Source of the DNA: Gordonia oryzae | GTDB taxonomy: Bacteria > Actinomycetota > Actinomycetes > Mycobacteriales > Mycobacteriaceae | Assembly (NCBI RefSeq): GCF_003797185.1 | Contig: NZ_RKMH01000012.1 | Span: 81,184-145,183 of the forward strand | Direction of reading: 5' to 3' | Length of the DNA: 64,000 nucleotides | Shown: piece by piece, positions 46,501 through 53,040 of the stretch | Layout of the letters: the number at the start of each line of letters is the position of its first letter | How positions within the stretch are numbered: the stretch's first letter is position 1 | Program-made: the position numbers and the translations under genes | Notes under the pieces: model-generated | Database searches by the model: none | Seen by the model: the letters and a program-made list of their open reading frames with translations, nothing else | What the model was told of the DNA's origin: nothing

Positions 46501-46865
46501 AGTTGGGCGAGCAGCACGCCGGGGCCGGACAGCGTGAAGTCGGCGAGGTCGACGTCCGACGGTGCGGGCTCGCCGGCGTCGAGGGCGTGGGCCCAAGCCA
46601 TCGGGTGAAAGCCGTCCGGGCGGGCGATCGTGATCTGTTCGGCGACCGGCTGGACAAGGCGTTCGGCCGCGTCGACGACGCCGGCCACCCGATGCGCCAG
46701 GTCGGCGTCGATCACCAGCTCTGAGAGGGTCGGCAACCACGCTGCTCCCTGACCGCCGAAGCTGACCGCGTACGGCTCGCCGGCGAGAAGGCGATCGATG
46801 AGAGCCTGGGTGGGTCGGCCGGTGGTGGTCCGGTCGGCTCCGGCGCGATGGTGATCGACGGTCAC
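37599..46865 (-). CDS. fas: Type I fatty acid synthase
   Basis: About 3088 residues, the size of mycobacterial FAS-I. Domains in order, by ORF position: acetyltransferase (GHSQGS, about residue 145), enoyl reductase (AGMTPTTVDPA about 430; GIGTPERASAYLTGHW about 615), MaoC-like dehydratase (NPIHTDST about 1240), malonyl/palmitoyl transferase (GHSVGEYNALAAC about 1440), an Ala/Pro-rich flexible linker, ACP (GVSSRRNQLLLDIGGELGLG about 1815), ketoreductase (VTGASKGSIAAS about 2130) and ketosynthase (ACATAAVSVEEG about 2725, HDTSTRANDPNE, LTGHAKGGAAAFQ). There is no phosphopantetheine-transferase domain; AcpS supplies that. Products are C16-C26 acyl-CoAs. GTG 46865 has AGGAG 5 nt upstream. Confidence 0.97.
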   Translation of the reverse strand: MTVDHHRAGADRTTTGRPTQALIDRLLAGEPYAVSFGGQGAAWLPTLSELVIDADLAHRVAGVVDAAERLVQPVAEQITIARPDGFHPMAWAHALDAGEPAPSDVDLADFTLSGPGVLLAQLAAIESLRKQGLDTAAAAPRAVIGHSQGSLATGAIGAEGQVAESGQGLLLAIAHLIGAAGTIVARRRGLVTTSEGSPMLAVTGVRPERIETFLAQYRSELAAAEQDTAPVIAIRNSRTAVVLSGAPRHLRAFTALCEKVAAAEADERKRKVTGGAPFAPAFDHLSVSVAFHHPAMAGAVDLVGQWAEQCGIDVDLAVRHARDILVAAVDWVGSVEETLGAGVGWILDFGPGDLATRLSAPLVRGQGVGLVAAASRGGQRNLFSPGGIPEVARPWSEFAPTLAELPDGRTVVETAFTKLTGRSPMLLAGMTPTTVDPAIVAAAANAGHWAELAGGGQVTEQILADNVATLTDLLEPGRQAQFNALFLDPYLWKLQLGGKRLVQKARAQGAPIDGVIVSAGIPELDEAVALVDEFVEAGLRFVAFKPGTVEQIRSVIRIAAEVPHHPVIVQIEGGRAGGHHSWEDLDDLLLATYGELRARPNVVVCVGGGIGTPERASAYLTGHWAAEHGHPLMPLDGILVGTAAMAAKEATTAPEVKQLLVDTVGCDEWIGAGGATAGMASGRSQLGADIHEIDNAASACGRLLDEVAGDADAVAARRDEIIAAMAPTAKPYFGDVAEMTYRVWLERYATLAVGAPDDEQLPWADITWKQRFLEMLRRTEARMNPVDYGEIPTMFTDVTAVENAHAAIDALIGVYPEVEVDVLHPADVAFFLDQCRTPGKPVNFVPVIDKDVRRWWRSDSLWQAHDARYPAEAVCIIPGPVAVAGITRVDEPVGDLLDRFEAQVVTDLVETGAQPSVIDSRKRAGLAADAGRLTSVLEADDVCWASRMVPSPIARLGDRDKWSVLSDVRAEHESTGSVLERIDDKRFDLVIPISSASVRIPLRVDVSLADGGAPLVLADDASTAMREILTVAAGGSLAEVAGGVSRTTVTWAPESIADHAAVTGYTLPPHLHPTTPVEPFGFAVPDTLVGACWPSVFSVIGAATTDDGRTVVEGLLDLVHLDHAVRLVGDIPTEATQLTVVATAGPVSDTEVGRVVQVQVEVLDGQKQVAVMTERFAIRGRLGSAELADPARAGGALGDEGSATRKTLRTATITAPERMTGFAAVSGDRNPIHTDSTAARLAGLGDPIVHGMWLSAAAQQVLTATDAKNPIPSPRPLIGWTARYLGMVRTGDVITVRADRVGLDAGREIVEVTAKVGDNLVMSATGLLAAPRTVYAFPGQGIQSKGMGLDARSRSKAAREIWDRADKHTRAALGFSILAVVRDNPTTLIANGTTYNHPDGVLFLTQFTQVAMATLGVAQIAELKESGGFVEGAITCGHSVGEYNALAACAGVLPLEAVLEVVFQRGEAMHHLVPRDDQGRSDYRMAAIRPSQFGLDDAEVTDFVAQIGAECGEFLEVVNLNLLGSQYAIAGTVRGLERLEDEIERRRAEVGGKRSFIIVPGIDVPFHSTVLRAGVPEFRGKLDALLPEEFDPSILIGHYIPNLVPRMFTLGRDFVAEIADLVPSDPLNEVLAEWDSWSAQPVKLARVVLIELLAWQFASPVRWIETQDLLFSGADRDGLGVQRFVEIGLKGAPTLAGLATNTLKLDRYHSATTEVCNLERDSDVILAADSGPEPEDDEPAESAPSEAPAAAASPAAAAPAAAAPAPAPAAASGPRPEDISFGPADAVKSVIALWTKMRTDQIGAADTIEALCDGVSSRRNQLLLDIGGELGLGAIDGAAEADMAALASTVESLARGYRPLGTVLTDAVGDQIRKVIGPTGKRQSYITDRVSGVWQLGPGWGLHTQVALALGTREGASVRGGDLGDLLDGAVANTDGLDALIDRAIAAVGASRGIAVAKPAAESGGGATVDAAALGEFTEQITGRSGALASAAYTMLSKLGLTEEVSTPEATDDPNVLLAQRVSDELGSDWARTVAPAFDEAKVVLIDDRWATSREDLVRIWLTDSDELDADFDALTARFTGSGHTVAQHAAWWQDKALAAGNLVHERAFGTIARAAQEPGQGQWANQVAVVTGASKGSIAASVVAGLLAGGATVVASTSRLDSQRLAFYKKLYRENARFDAALWVVPANMAAYTDVDELVSWLGSEQTENLGGTTAVVKPAIKPTLLFPFAAPRVAGDLTDAGARAELEMKVLLWSVERLIAGLSDIGADHDIAARLHVVLPGSPNRGMFGGDGAYGESKAALDALVTRWAAEESWGSKTTLAHALIGWVKGTGLMGHNDGMVTAVEAAGVRTWTTDEMADNLLGLCDPATRAAAREAAVTADFTGGLDPSIDLKALAAQAANEDETVEPAEDDAAVTVAALPAPARAAGGVRPVWPKIDSRPEDMVVIVGAGELGPYGSARTRFEMEVDEKLSAAGVLELAWNTGLISWDTAPKPGWYDTESGDPVAEAEIAERYHDAVVERCGIRRYADEGAMVEGTSPLLTSVFLDEDLTFAVSSEAEARAFASADPERTRVVANEESGEWQVTRLAGTEIRVPRRFALTRTVGGQIPTGFDPTRWGVSADMAESIDRVALWNLVATVDAFLSSGFTPSELMRWVHPGLVANTQGTGMGGMTSMRELYINTLLGEAKANDILQEALPNIVAAHVVQSYVGSYGAMIHPVAACATAAVSVEEGVDKIRLGKALFAVAGGFDDLGIEGIVGFGDMSATAESAKMAARGIDERRYSRANDRRRGGFVESQGGGTILLARGDVAAQMGLPVLGVVAWAQSFGDGVHTSIPAPGLGALGAARGALSSPLASALAALGVSADDVAVVSKHDTSTRANDPNESELHERLAAAIGRGDGAPLFVVSQKSLTGHAKGGAAAFQLIGLCQVLREGVIPPNRSLDCVDEQMQDYPHLVWARETLRLGDRFPLKAGLLTSLGFGHVSGLIAVVHPEAFIASLDPAERDDYRRRAAERERKGSQRLLEAMCGGEAAYRRPANRRFDETRDEHDAEAQVLLDPAIRLGASGAYGDAVHDVSASSSAATV

Positions 46866-47343
46866 ATGAGCTCCTGTGGTTGTGTCCGGTTGACGTGCGA
46901 CCGGTGACTGCGCCCGCTGACGGACACGCGTCATCGCCACCGGTGCCCGACGTGGGCGGGCCGGCAGAGTGGTCGCGATGTTTTTTGAACACGCCTGTGC
47001 GACAGGCGTCGCCGTGTGGCGTCCTCAGCAATGAGATATCGCCGACGTGTTCGTGGCACTCATCATGACACACGAAAGTGAGGGATTCCTCATGTTCGGA
47101 ACTGACCCCGCGGTATACCCGTCAGTAATCTCGTGGGTAACACACACGTGCACTCAACCCCGTTCGGGGACCGCCACAGTTGCTCCAGTTCACACCGGCT
47201 TTTCGCAGACCGAACGAGCGCTCCGCAGGTCAGCCCCGCTTCGTGACTAAATCGTTATGTGAACTGGACCACCCTTTGCGGCGTGTCCTCAACCACACCT
47301 GCCGGGGGTGGGCAGGCATGCCAACGACGTACGCTGATCGACC
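46866..47343. other. fas upstream control region
   Basis: No gene is evident. The region presumably carries the fas promoter (minus strand). A perfect hairpin CCCCG-TT-CGGGG lies near 47158-47169 and a CCTGCC/GGCAGG hairpin near 47308-47326, close to the HIT gene. A minus-strand GTATACC near 47110-47116 is a possible -10. No FasR-type operator can be named with confidence. Confidence 0.4.
47330..47335 (+). promoter_or_regulatory. -10 box for the HIT protein gene
   Basis: TACGCT ends 8 nt before ATG 47344; no ribosome binding site is visible. Confidence 0.4.
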
Positions 47344-47775
47344 ATGACCGACTGCGTCTTCTGCGACATCGTGTCGGGCGCCGCCCCAGCCCGTGTCGTC
47401 TACTCCGACCCCGATGTCCTCGGCTTTCTCGACATCCGGCCGATCACCCGCGGCCACACGCTGTTGGTGCCGCGGACACATTCGACCGGGCTGGCCGACC
47501 TCGCACCCGAACTCGGCGCGCGCATGCTGCACGCGGGTCAGTCCGTGGCTGCGGCCATGAAGCGCTCACCGCTGGCTGCCGACGGCGTCAACCTCGCCAT
47601 CAACGACGGTCGGGCAGCCTTTCAGACCGTCTTCCACACCCATCTGCACGTCGTCCCACGACGCGATGGTGATCGTCTGCGCTTCGTGCGCGGGATGATC
47701 GTTCGCCGCGATCCCGATCCGGACACCACGGCGATGCTGCTGCGCGCAGCTCTCGACGGCACCCGGGAATCGTGA
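47344..47775 (+). CDS. HIT-family nucleotide hydrolase
   Basis: 143 residues. CVFCDIV opens the domain, ITRGHTLLVP follows, and the histidine triad HTHLHVVPR lies near residue 99. This is the HINT/Fhit branch, which hydrolyses AMP-lysine-type adenylates or dinucleoside polyphosphates in the cytosol. The C-terminus (RDPDPDTTAMLLRAAL) is helical. It is divergent from fas. Confidence 0.9.
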   Translation: MTDCVFCDIVSGAAPARVVYSDPDVLGFLDIRPITRGHTLLVPRTHSTGLADLAPELGARMLHAGQSVAAAMKRSPLAADGVNLAINDGRAAFQTVFHTHLHVVPRRDGDRLRFVRGMIVRRDPDPDTTAMLLRAALDGTRES

Positions 47776-48215
47776 GGTGCGATGACCGATGTGCACCCGG
47801 GCGAGCCGGCACTCGGGGTCACCGAGATCGTGCCCGGCCGAGTGGGTCACGGTGTTGCGCGGCGTGGGGATGAGCGCCACCGCGGCGTCCCGACCTTCCG
47901 AGACATACGCACCGGTCTGTGAAGGGACTTCGATCCAACAATGCTGGCCGCACCGCAGGCCTGGCGTGACGTTCCGGTGCTGGTATCGGGGCGGGCCGGG
48001 CAGGTCCGGCGCCGTGAGTCGAACGCTGGCACCGCGCATTCGTCGAGCTTCGGCACGCCGGACTCGCGGCGGGAGAGCGTGTCCCCGCGAGGTGATGGTG
48101 GTGACCCGGAACGCCGATGCCTGCATGAACGTGAAAACTCGCCGGTGACCAGCCACGGACGTGGCAGTCGCGGCGACGGCACCACCTGCACTGGTCCGGG
48201 CACTCGAGGTGCCGT
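47776..48215. other. Ambiguous 440-bp stretch
   Basis: No convincing gene. A minus-strand frame from about 48050 to 47780 (SVRLTAPDLPGPPRYQHRN ... GLRCGQHCWIEVPSQTGAYV) reads like protein but has neither a good start nor an independent stop. It runs into the antisense of the HIT gene, so a decayed gene is possible. A plus-strand 47-codon ORF starts at ATG 47782. Confidence 0.35.
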
Positions 48216-51200
48216 CTACTCACCTGCGCTGAGATCCACCGACTTCCATGCCGCCACTGCGGGTTCCGATGACGAGCCGCCTAGGACAGCACTTTCCCCG
48301 CCGCCGACATATGGACCGGCCACCGATCCGGGCTTCACACCACGACGATCGAGAGCCTCCCACAGCGGCGCCAGGGCGGCGTCGGCGTCGAGTTCGAACT
48401 CAGATTCCCGCACCCGCCAGAACTCCCAACCACATCGCCGCAGTTCACGCTCACGCTCCATGTCCGAACGGGCCTGCGCACCGGTGGTGGTGAATTCATC
48501 ACCGTCGCAGTCGACCGCCAGTCGTCCGTCGGCGCCGGTCACCACCAGATCGATGCACATGTTGTTGACCGAAACCTTGGGTGTGACGTGATAACCGTGC
48601 GCGGCAAGGCAATTGAATATCTTCTGCTCGAAGAGACTCTCGAAAGGCTCAACCCGTCGGTCATTGGGGACGTCGACCGGCATGGCGTCGATGACCGGTC
48701 CGATATTGGCCTGCATATACCCCAGCAGCGACCGCCGCAGGTCACCCTCGGCAAGGTCGGCGAGATCGATCGAGTGGAACAGCCACATCTGATCCATCGC
48801 CCGCGATGCAGCGACATTGATGCGCCGCTGCGACTCGGCGCGCGTGAGAGCGGCAATCGACGAGGGGTCGGAGACCACCATCGACAAGAAGACCACCCGC
48901 CGCTCGTCGCCCTGGAAGTCAGGCGGCGAGCCCACCCGAATCCGCCGGGCACGCCACGTCTCGTCGTCTACCGCCTCGCGCAACGCGCGGGTCAGCAGGT
49001 CAACCTGCTTGATGCCCTGCAAGGCAATGACGCCGAAGTCAAGTCCCTCATAGGCACTGTCGGACAAGCAATCCACCAATGTCGACACCAACTCGTCGAC
49101 CTCACCGGAATTGACGATCGAATTACCTTGCCCCTGAGCACTTCCCGATACCCGCACGACCCGTAGCGGATCGAGTCGGTCGGCTCCGTGCTGGCGCACC
49201 GGAATCAGCGGGGCATCAGCGTAGAACTGCGCCGACGAGTAGCCGATGATCTCGGGCATCGACCGGAAGTGCTCCCGGAGCCGGATGACGTGTCCGAATC
49301 GGCTGCGCAGCAACGAGAACAGACTCGATCTCGGCGTGAGACCGTCACGGAGATAGTGTGGCAGGTCGGGTAATCGGGCGTCGAGTGCGGCGAAGGTGTC
49401 GTCGAGGGTAGCGCCCGCCAGGCCGGTCGGGGCGCATTGCCGGTCGTCGCCGACTACGATCACCCGCGGAGCGAGCCAGAGTAGGAACACGCTGGTGATG
49501 TCGGACTGACTGGCTTCGTCGACTATCACCACGTCGAACGAATTCTGTTCGGGTGCAATCATGTCCACCACCTGCGACATCGGCATCACCCATGCCGGAA
49601 CGGCGGCGGATGCCTGTTCCATCGCCTCCCGGGCCGCGGCCCGGAATCTCGAGGCATGCTTACCCGACCCCTTGCCGAGGTTGATCATGTGATCCCGATA
49701 GGACTGCAACGCTTGGACCTGTGCCACGGTCACGCGCGACAGGCACGCCCGCCACGCGCGGGCCGCGGCGAGTTGTGTGGTCAACTGGGCGATGTCGGCC
49801 TCCGACTCGTCGAGGGCTGCCGACCACCGCTGCTCCGCCTTGGGGTCGCTGCGTTCCGCGGCCCACGTTCGCGCACGTCGCCACGCCCATGCGTCGGAGA
49901 TATGGCGCAGTCTCGCGTCCCATCGCGGGTCGTCGGCGGTGGACTCCAGCAGGTCCGCGAAATCCGGTGCCTTGCTGCGTAACCGCAGGATCAGGAGATC
50001 CAGGGCGGTCTGGTCCTCCCACTCCGTCCGCGCAACCGTCGCCGCCCGCCTGGCGTCGCGGATGGCCTCGGCATCGGCGTTGGCCAAGGCCGAGACGAGG
50101 GCATCGCCCTCCGGTGAGGGCCCTTTCTCCAGTTGCGCGGCCAGACTGTAGGCGTGCTCGGCGAGCTCTCCCTCGGCGATCAGCGCATCGTTGGCCGCGG
50201 CGATGGCACCGGCCTCGCGGGCCACCCGGGCGGATTCGGTGACGCTGCGCGGTCGCGGGCCGCCCGGACTGATCATCTCGAGTTCACGAACGAGGTCGTC
50301 GCGCGCGGTTGCCAGAGCCGAGATCCAGCCGAGTTGCCCGTCGAGGACGACCAGCCGGTTCAGCTGCGACGACCGCGACCCCGAGGTGTCGATAGGGACG
50401 TGGAGATCACCGAGGACGCGCTGCACCAGATGTACGGCGTCGAAAACCGCCAGATGGTCGGCCACCGCCTGCAGCGACCGCTCGTCGGTGGCCGGCCGGC
50501 CATCTACGGTGACGACGACACCGGATTCCTCGACCGCGCGCTGTGCCTCGGATCGGCGTAATCGACCGCGCCAGCGTCCGCCGTCGCGCAGGTGGGCCGC
50601 TGCCGCGGCGAACAGCTCACCGTCCCCCGGCCGCGCGCCGTCCACGACAATACTGTGCGCGCCGAGCCCGCGATCGCGGCGCGCGGCGGCGGCGATCACC
50701 GGCGAGAGCGCGGTGACCCGGGACCACAGGTGCGCGGCCTGTCCGGCGAGAAGCCGATCGGCCATGTCGATCATGGTCGGCGGAAAGGTACCGACCTCAT
50801 GCGCGGCGACGCCGAGGTGATCACAGATCTCCTTGATGTGGAGCAATCGCGGGCTGTCGACATCGCCGAGGATCGACATCAACGATCCGCTACCGACCAT
50901 CGGCTCGGCCGGGCGCCGCGCGATCCGCGCACAGATCTCGTCCATGCTCGCGGGGTCCGGAAGGTGGTCGTCGAGGTCGACGAAGCGCTGGGACAGTCGC
51001 GGCGTCTGTCCTCGCGTGGCCCGCAGTAATTCAAGGAGACGCCGGAACTCATTCGCATCGAGTGGCGCAAACGCCCCGTCGATCGGGCCCGGGAGCCAGT
51101 CCAAGCGGTCAGCGTCTGCGTTGGTCTGGCGGACGATTGCCGCGGCCGTTCCGGAGAAGTCACCGGCGACCCATTCGTGCACCTCGGTTTCGGAGCGGCG

Positions 51201-52439
51201 CAGTTCCCACAGCCCCCGCAGCGCACGTTCGCGCCGCTCGATCGCTTGCTGCCGACGCGCAGAGAGATCGTCAATCTCGGCGCTCCCGACGCTGTCGACA
51301 TAGGTTGCCTTACGCTCGGCGATCTCCTCGACACCGGAGGCCACAGACTCGAAGCGGTCGCGGGACAGGTCGGCGGTGGAGACGGTCAGCGCGCGCAACT
51401 CCGGCGGCAGGATGTCCCGCAGCACCGCGAGCGCGCCGGCCTTCTCGCTGGTCACCAGCACCCGTTGACCCTTGGACAAAAGGGCAGCAACCACATTCGC
51501 GATGGTCTGGGTCTTCCCGGTGCCCGGTGGCCCTTCCACGACGACGCCGCTGTCGACGCCCAGACGTGACAGCACATCACGTTGCTCGACATTGGACGGC
51601 AACGGATAAAGCGCGTCGGTGACGAGTTCGTCGGCGGGCAGCGCTCCCGAAGCCGCGAGCGCCTCGACACGCTCGTCGACCTCGATCGGCGCCACCAACT
51701 GGGCCAATCCGATCGGCACATCCTCGGTGGTATCACGCAGCCGCTCGGCGATGGTGTCGTAGAACGCCGCCAGAGCCGTGGTCGACCGCTCTCGCAAGAC
51801 CAACGCGGTAGCAGACGGATCAACCACAACGGTGACCTGGTCGGGATCGGTGTCGACACGCGGAATCCACTCGTCGAGCAGATCGGTCGCCTTGGGACTC
51901 ACCACACTGGGCAGCGCCTCGAAACGGGAGTGGAGCTTTACCGTCCGGGACAGGTCGATTCCCTCGATCCCCGCGAGCAGTCGGGCGTCCTGGAGACTCG
52001 GCGCAGACCCTGCGCCGAGCCTGATCCGAAAAGCGCCCGTGTCCGGATCGCGCTGCGCGACGACCTCTTGGGTCAGCAGGTACTCCCGTACCAGTTCGGA
52101 TGCGCCGATGTCCGCAGTGCCGGCCTCGGTCATCGAGGTCACCACCACCAGACCAGCGGCCACCACCAGTTCACGGGATTCCGGATGGTCGTACAGCTCG
52201 GTGATCATCGCGTCGAGCTCGTCGTAGCCGACGTAGCCGGGATCGAGCTCCACGACGACGTGACCGGCCGCGGCACCCGAACGCACGGAGACCGCGGTAC
52301 CGGGACCTACGTCGAGCCGGGCGCGATGGGCGTCGAGATGGCGTCTGCGATCGGCACGGGTGCCCACGAGGTCGGAGAGGAATCCGAGCAGACGCACGAC
52401 CTGGTCACGACGGTCGTCGAGAGTCTCCTGCTCGGCCAT
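48216..52439 (-). CDS. SF1 (Upf1-like) helicase with C-terminal Vsr-like nuclease domain
   Basis: 1407 residues. After an N-terminal region of about 290 residues, Walker A is EGPPGTGKTQTIAN near 305. A helical insert of some 500 residues follows, then Walker B IVDEASQSDITSVF near 971, GDDRQCAPTGLA, FRSMPEIIGYS, and VAASRAMDQMWLF near 1213. The C-terminal 140 residues carry a PD-(D/E)XK/Vsr-like fold: FESLFEQKIFNCLAAHGY, the Asp of CIDLVV, then LAVDCDGDEF, and RERELRRCGWEFWRVRESEF. Similar fusions (DUF4011-type helicases) occur in genome-defence settings, but here the neighbours are housekeeping. ATG 52439 follows AGGAGGA; no partner gene is coupled to it. Confidence 0.88.
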   Translation of the reverse strand: MAEQETLDDRRDQVVRLLGFLSDLVGTRADRRRHLDAHRARLDVGPGTAVSVRSGAAAGHVVVELDPGYVGYDELDAMITELYDHPESRELVVAAGLVVVTSMTEAGTADIGASELVREYLLTQEVVAQRDPDTGAFRIRLGAGSAPSLQDARLLAGIEGIDLSRTVKLHSRFEALPSVVSPKATDLLDEWIPRVDTDPDQVTVVVDPSATALVLRERSTTALAAFYDTIAERLRDTTEDVPIGLAQLVAPIEVDERVEALAASGALPADELVTDALYPLPSNVEQRDVLSRLGVDSGVVVEGPPGTGKTQTIANVVAALLSKGQRVLVTSEKAGALAVLRDILPPELRALTVSTADLSRDRFESVASGVEEIAERKATYVDSVGSAEIDDLSARRQQAIERRERALRGLWELRRSETEVHEWVAGDFSGTAAAIVRQTNADADRLDWLPGPIDGAFAPLDANEFRRLLELLRATRGQTPRLSQRFVDLDDHLPDPASMDEICARIARRPAEPMVGSGSLMSILGDVDSPRLLHIKEICDHLGVAAHEVGTFPPTMIDMADRLLAGQAAHLWSRVTALSPVIAAAARRDRGLGAHSIVVDGARPGDGELFAAAAAHLRDGGRWRGRLRRSEAQRAVEESGVVVTVDGRPATDERSLQAVADHLAVFDAVHLVQRVLGDLHVPIDTSGSRSSQLNRLVVLDGQLGWISALATARDDLVRELEMISPGGPRPRSVTESARVAREAGAIAAANDALIAEGELAEHAYSLAAQLEKGPSPEGDALVSALANADAEAIRDARRAATVARTEWEDQTALDLLILRLRSKAPDFADLLESTADDPRWDARLRHISDAWAWRRARTWAAERSDPKAEQRWSAALDESEADIAQLTTQLAAARAWRACLSRVTVAQVQALQSYRDHMINLGKGSGKHASRFRAAAREAMEQASAAVPAWVMPMSQVVDMIAPEQNSFDVVIVDEASQSDITSVFLLWLAPRVIVVGDDRQCAPTGLAGATLDDTFAALDARLPDLPHYLRDGLTPRSSLFSLLRSRFGHVIRLREHFRSMPEIIGYSSAQFYADAPLIPVRQHGADRLDPLRVVRVSGSAQGQGNSIVNSGEVDELVSTLVDCLSDSAYEGLDFGVIALQGIKQVDLLTRALREAVDDETWRARRIRVGSPPDFQGDERRVVFLSMVVSDPSSIAALTRAESQRRINVAASRAMDQMWLFHSIDLADLAEGDLRRSLLGYMQANIGPVIDAMPVDVPNDRRVEPFESLFEQKIFNCLAAHGYHVTPKVSVNNMCIDLVVTGADGRLAVDCDGDEFTTTGAQARSDMERERELRRCGWEFWRVRESEFELDADAALAPLWEALDRRGVKPGSVAGPYVGGGESAVLGGSSSEPAVAAWKSVDLSAGE

Positions 52440-52550
52440 CAGCCCGGCTTCCTCCTGCGCAGATCCCCCGACCTGGCCGGGCGGCACCGGCCCACGGTCG
52501 GGCTGACCCATCACGCTATCAAGTCGACGCGCCGGTGGCAGGCCACACGT

Positions 52551-52880
52551 TCACGGTGTGGTTTGACGAAGTGCCCGGAAACCACCGTCGACGTAGTGCA
52601 CATTCGTGTAGCCGAGGTCGGCGATCTGCTCGGCGATGCGCGGCGCCTGCGACGACACGGATACGACGTTGATCTCCGTGTCACGATGCCCGATGACCGG
52701 GAACGTTCCCGACGGCGTCGGGGCCAAGCGCGACCGGACGTCGGTCGGGTCCACGACGACCGCACCGGGCAAGGAACCCTGGTGGCGGACCACCTGTGGG
52801 CGGGCGTCGACGACGACGGCGCCGCCCTCGCGGGTGTGGGACAAGGCTTCGGCTGCTGAGATCGAATCCACCACTGACAC
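52551..52880 (-). CDS. Rhodanese-like protein lacking the active-site Cys
   Basis: 109 residues. The rhodanese fold is visible: GGAVVVDARPQVVRHQGSLPGAVVVDP, then a strand INVVSVSSQAPRIAEQIADLGYTNVHYVDGGF. Where the active loop should have Cys (VVYCxxGxRS), this protein has SVSSQAPR, so sulfur transfer is not expected. A binding or regulatory role is more likely. GTG 52880 has AGGAG 9 nt upstream. It lies 112 bp upstream of the helicase gene in the same direction and may be in one unit with it. Confidence 0.8.
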   Translation of the reverse strand: MSVVDSISAAEALSHTREGGAVVVDARPQVVRHQGSLPGAVVVDPTDVRSRLAPTPSGTFPVIGHRDTEINVVSVSSQAPRIAEQIADLGYTNVHYVDGGFRALRQTTP

Positions 52881-53040
52881 TGGTGACTACTCCTGAAATG
52901 CTCGCGTACATCTGACGGACGGGTCGGACGAGGTCCACATGGATCTTCGTTCGAACCGCCACTGAGGTTACGGAAGAATTTCCAAACACCCAACAGTGTC
53001 ACGTACGCATCGGGTATCGCGACTGCACTGGGGAGTCGCC

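Noticed and set aside
52551..52880. Active thiosulfate sulfurtransferase
   Set aside because: The active-site Cys is replaced by Ser in SVSSQAPR, so sulfur transfer is not expected.
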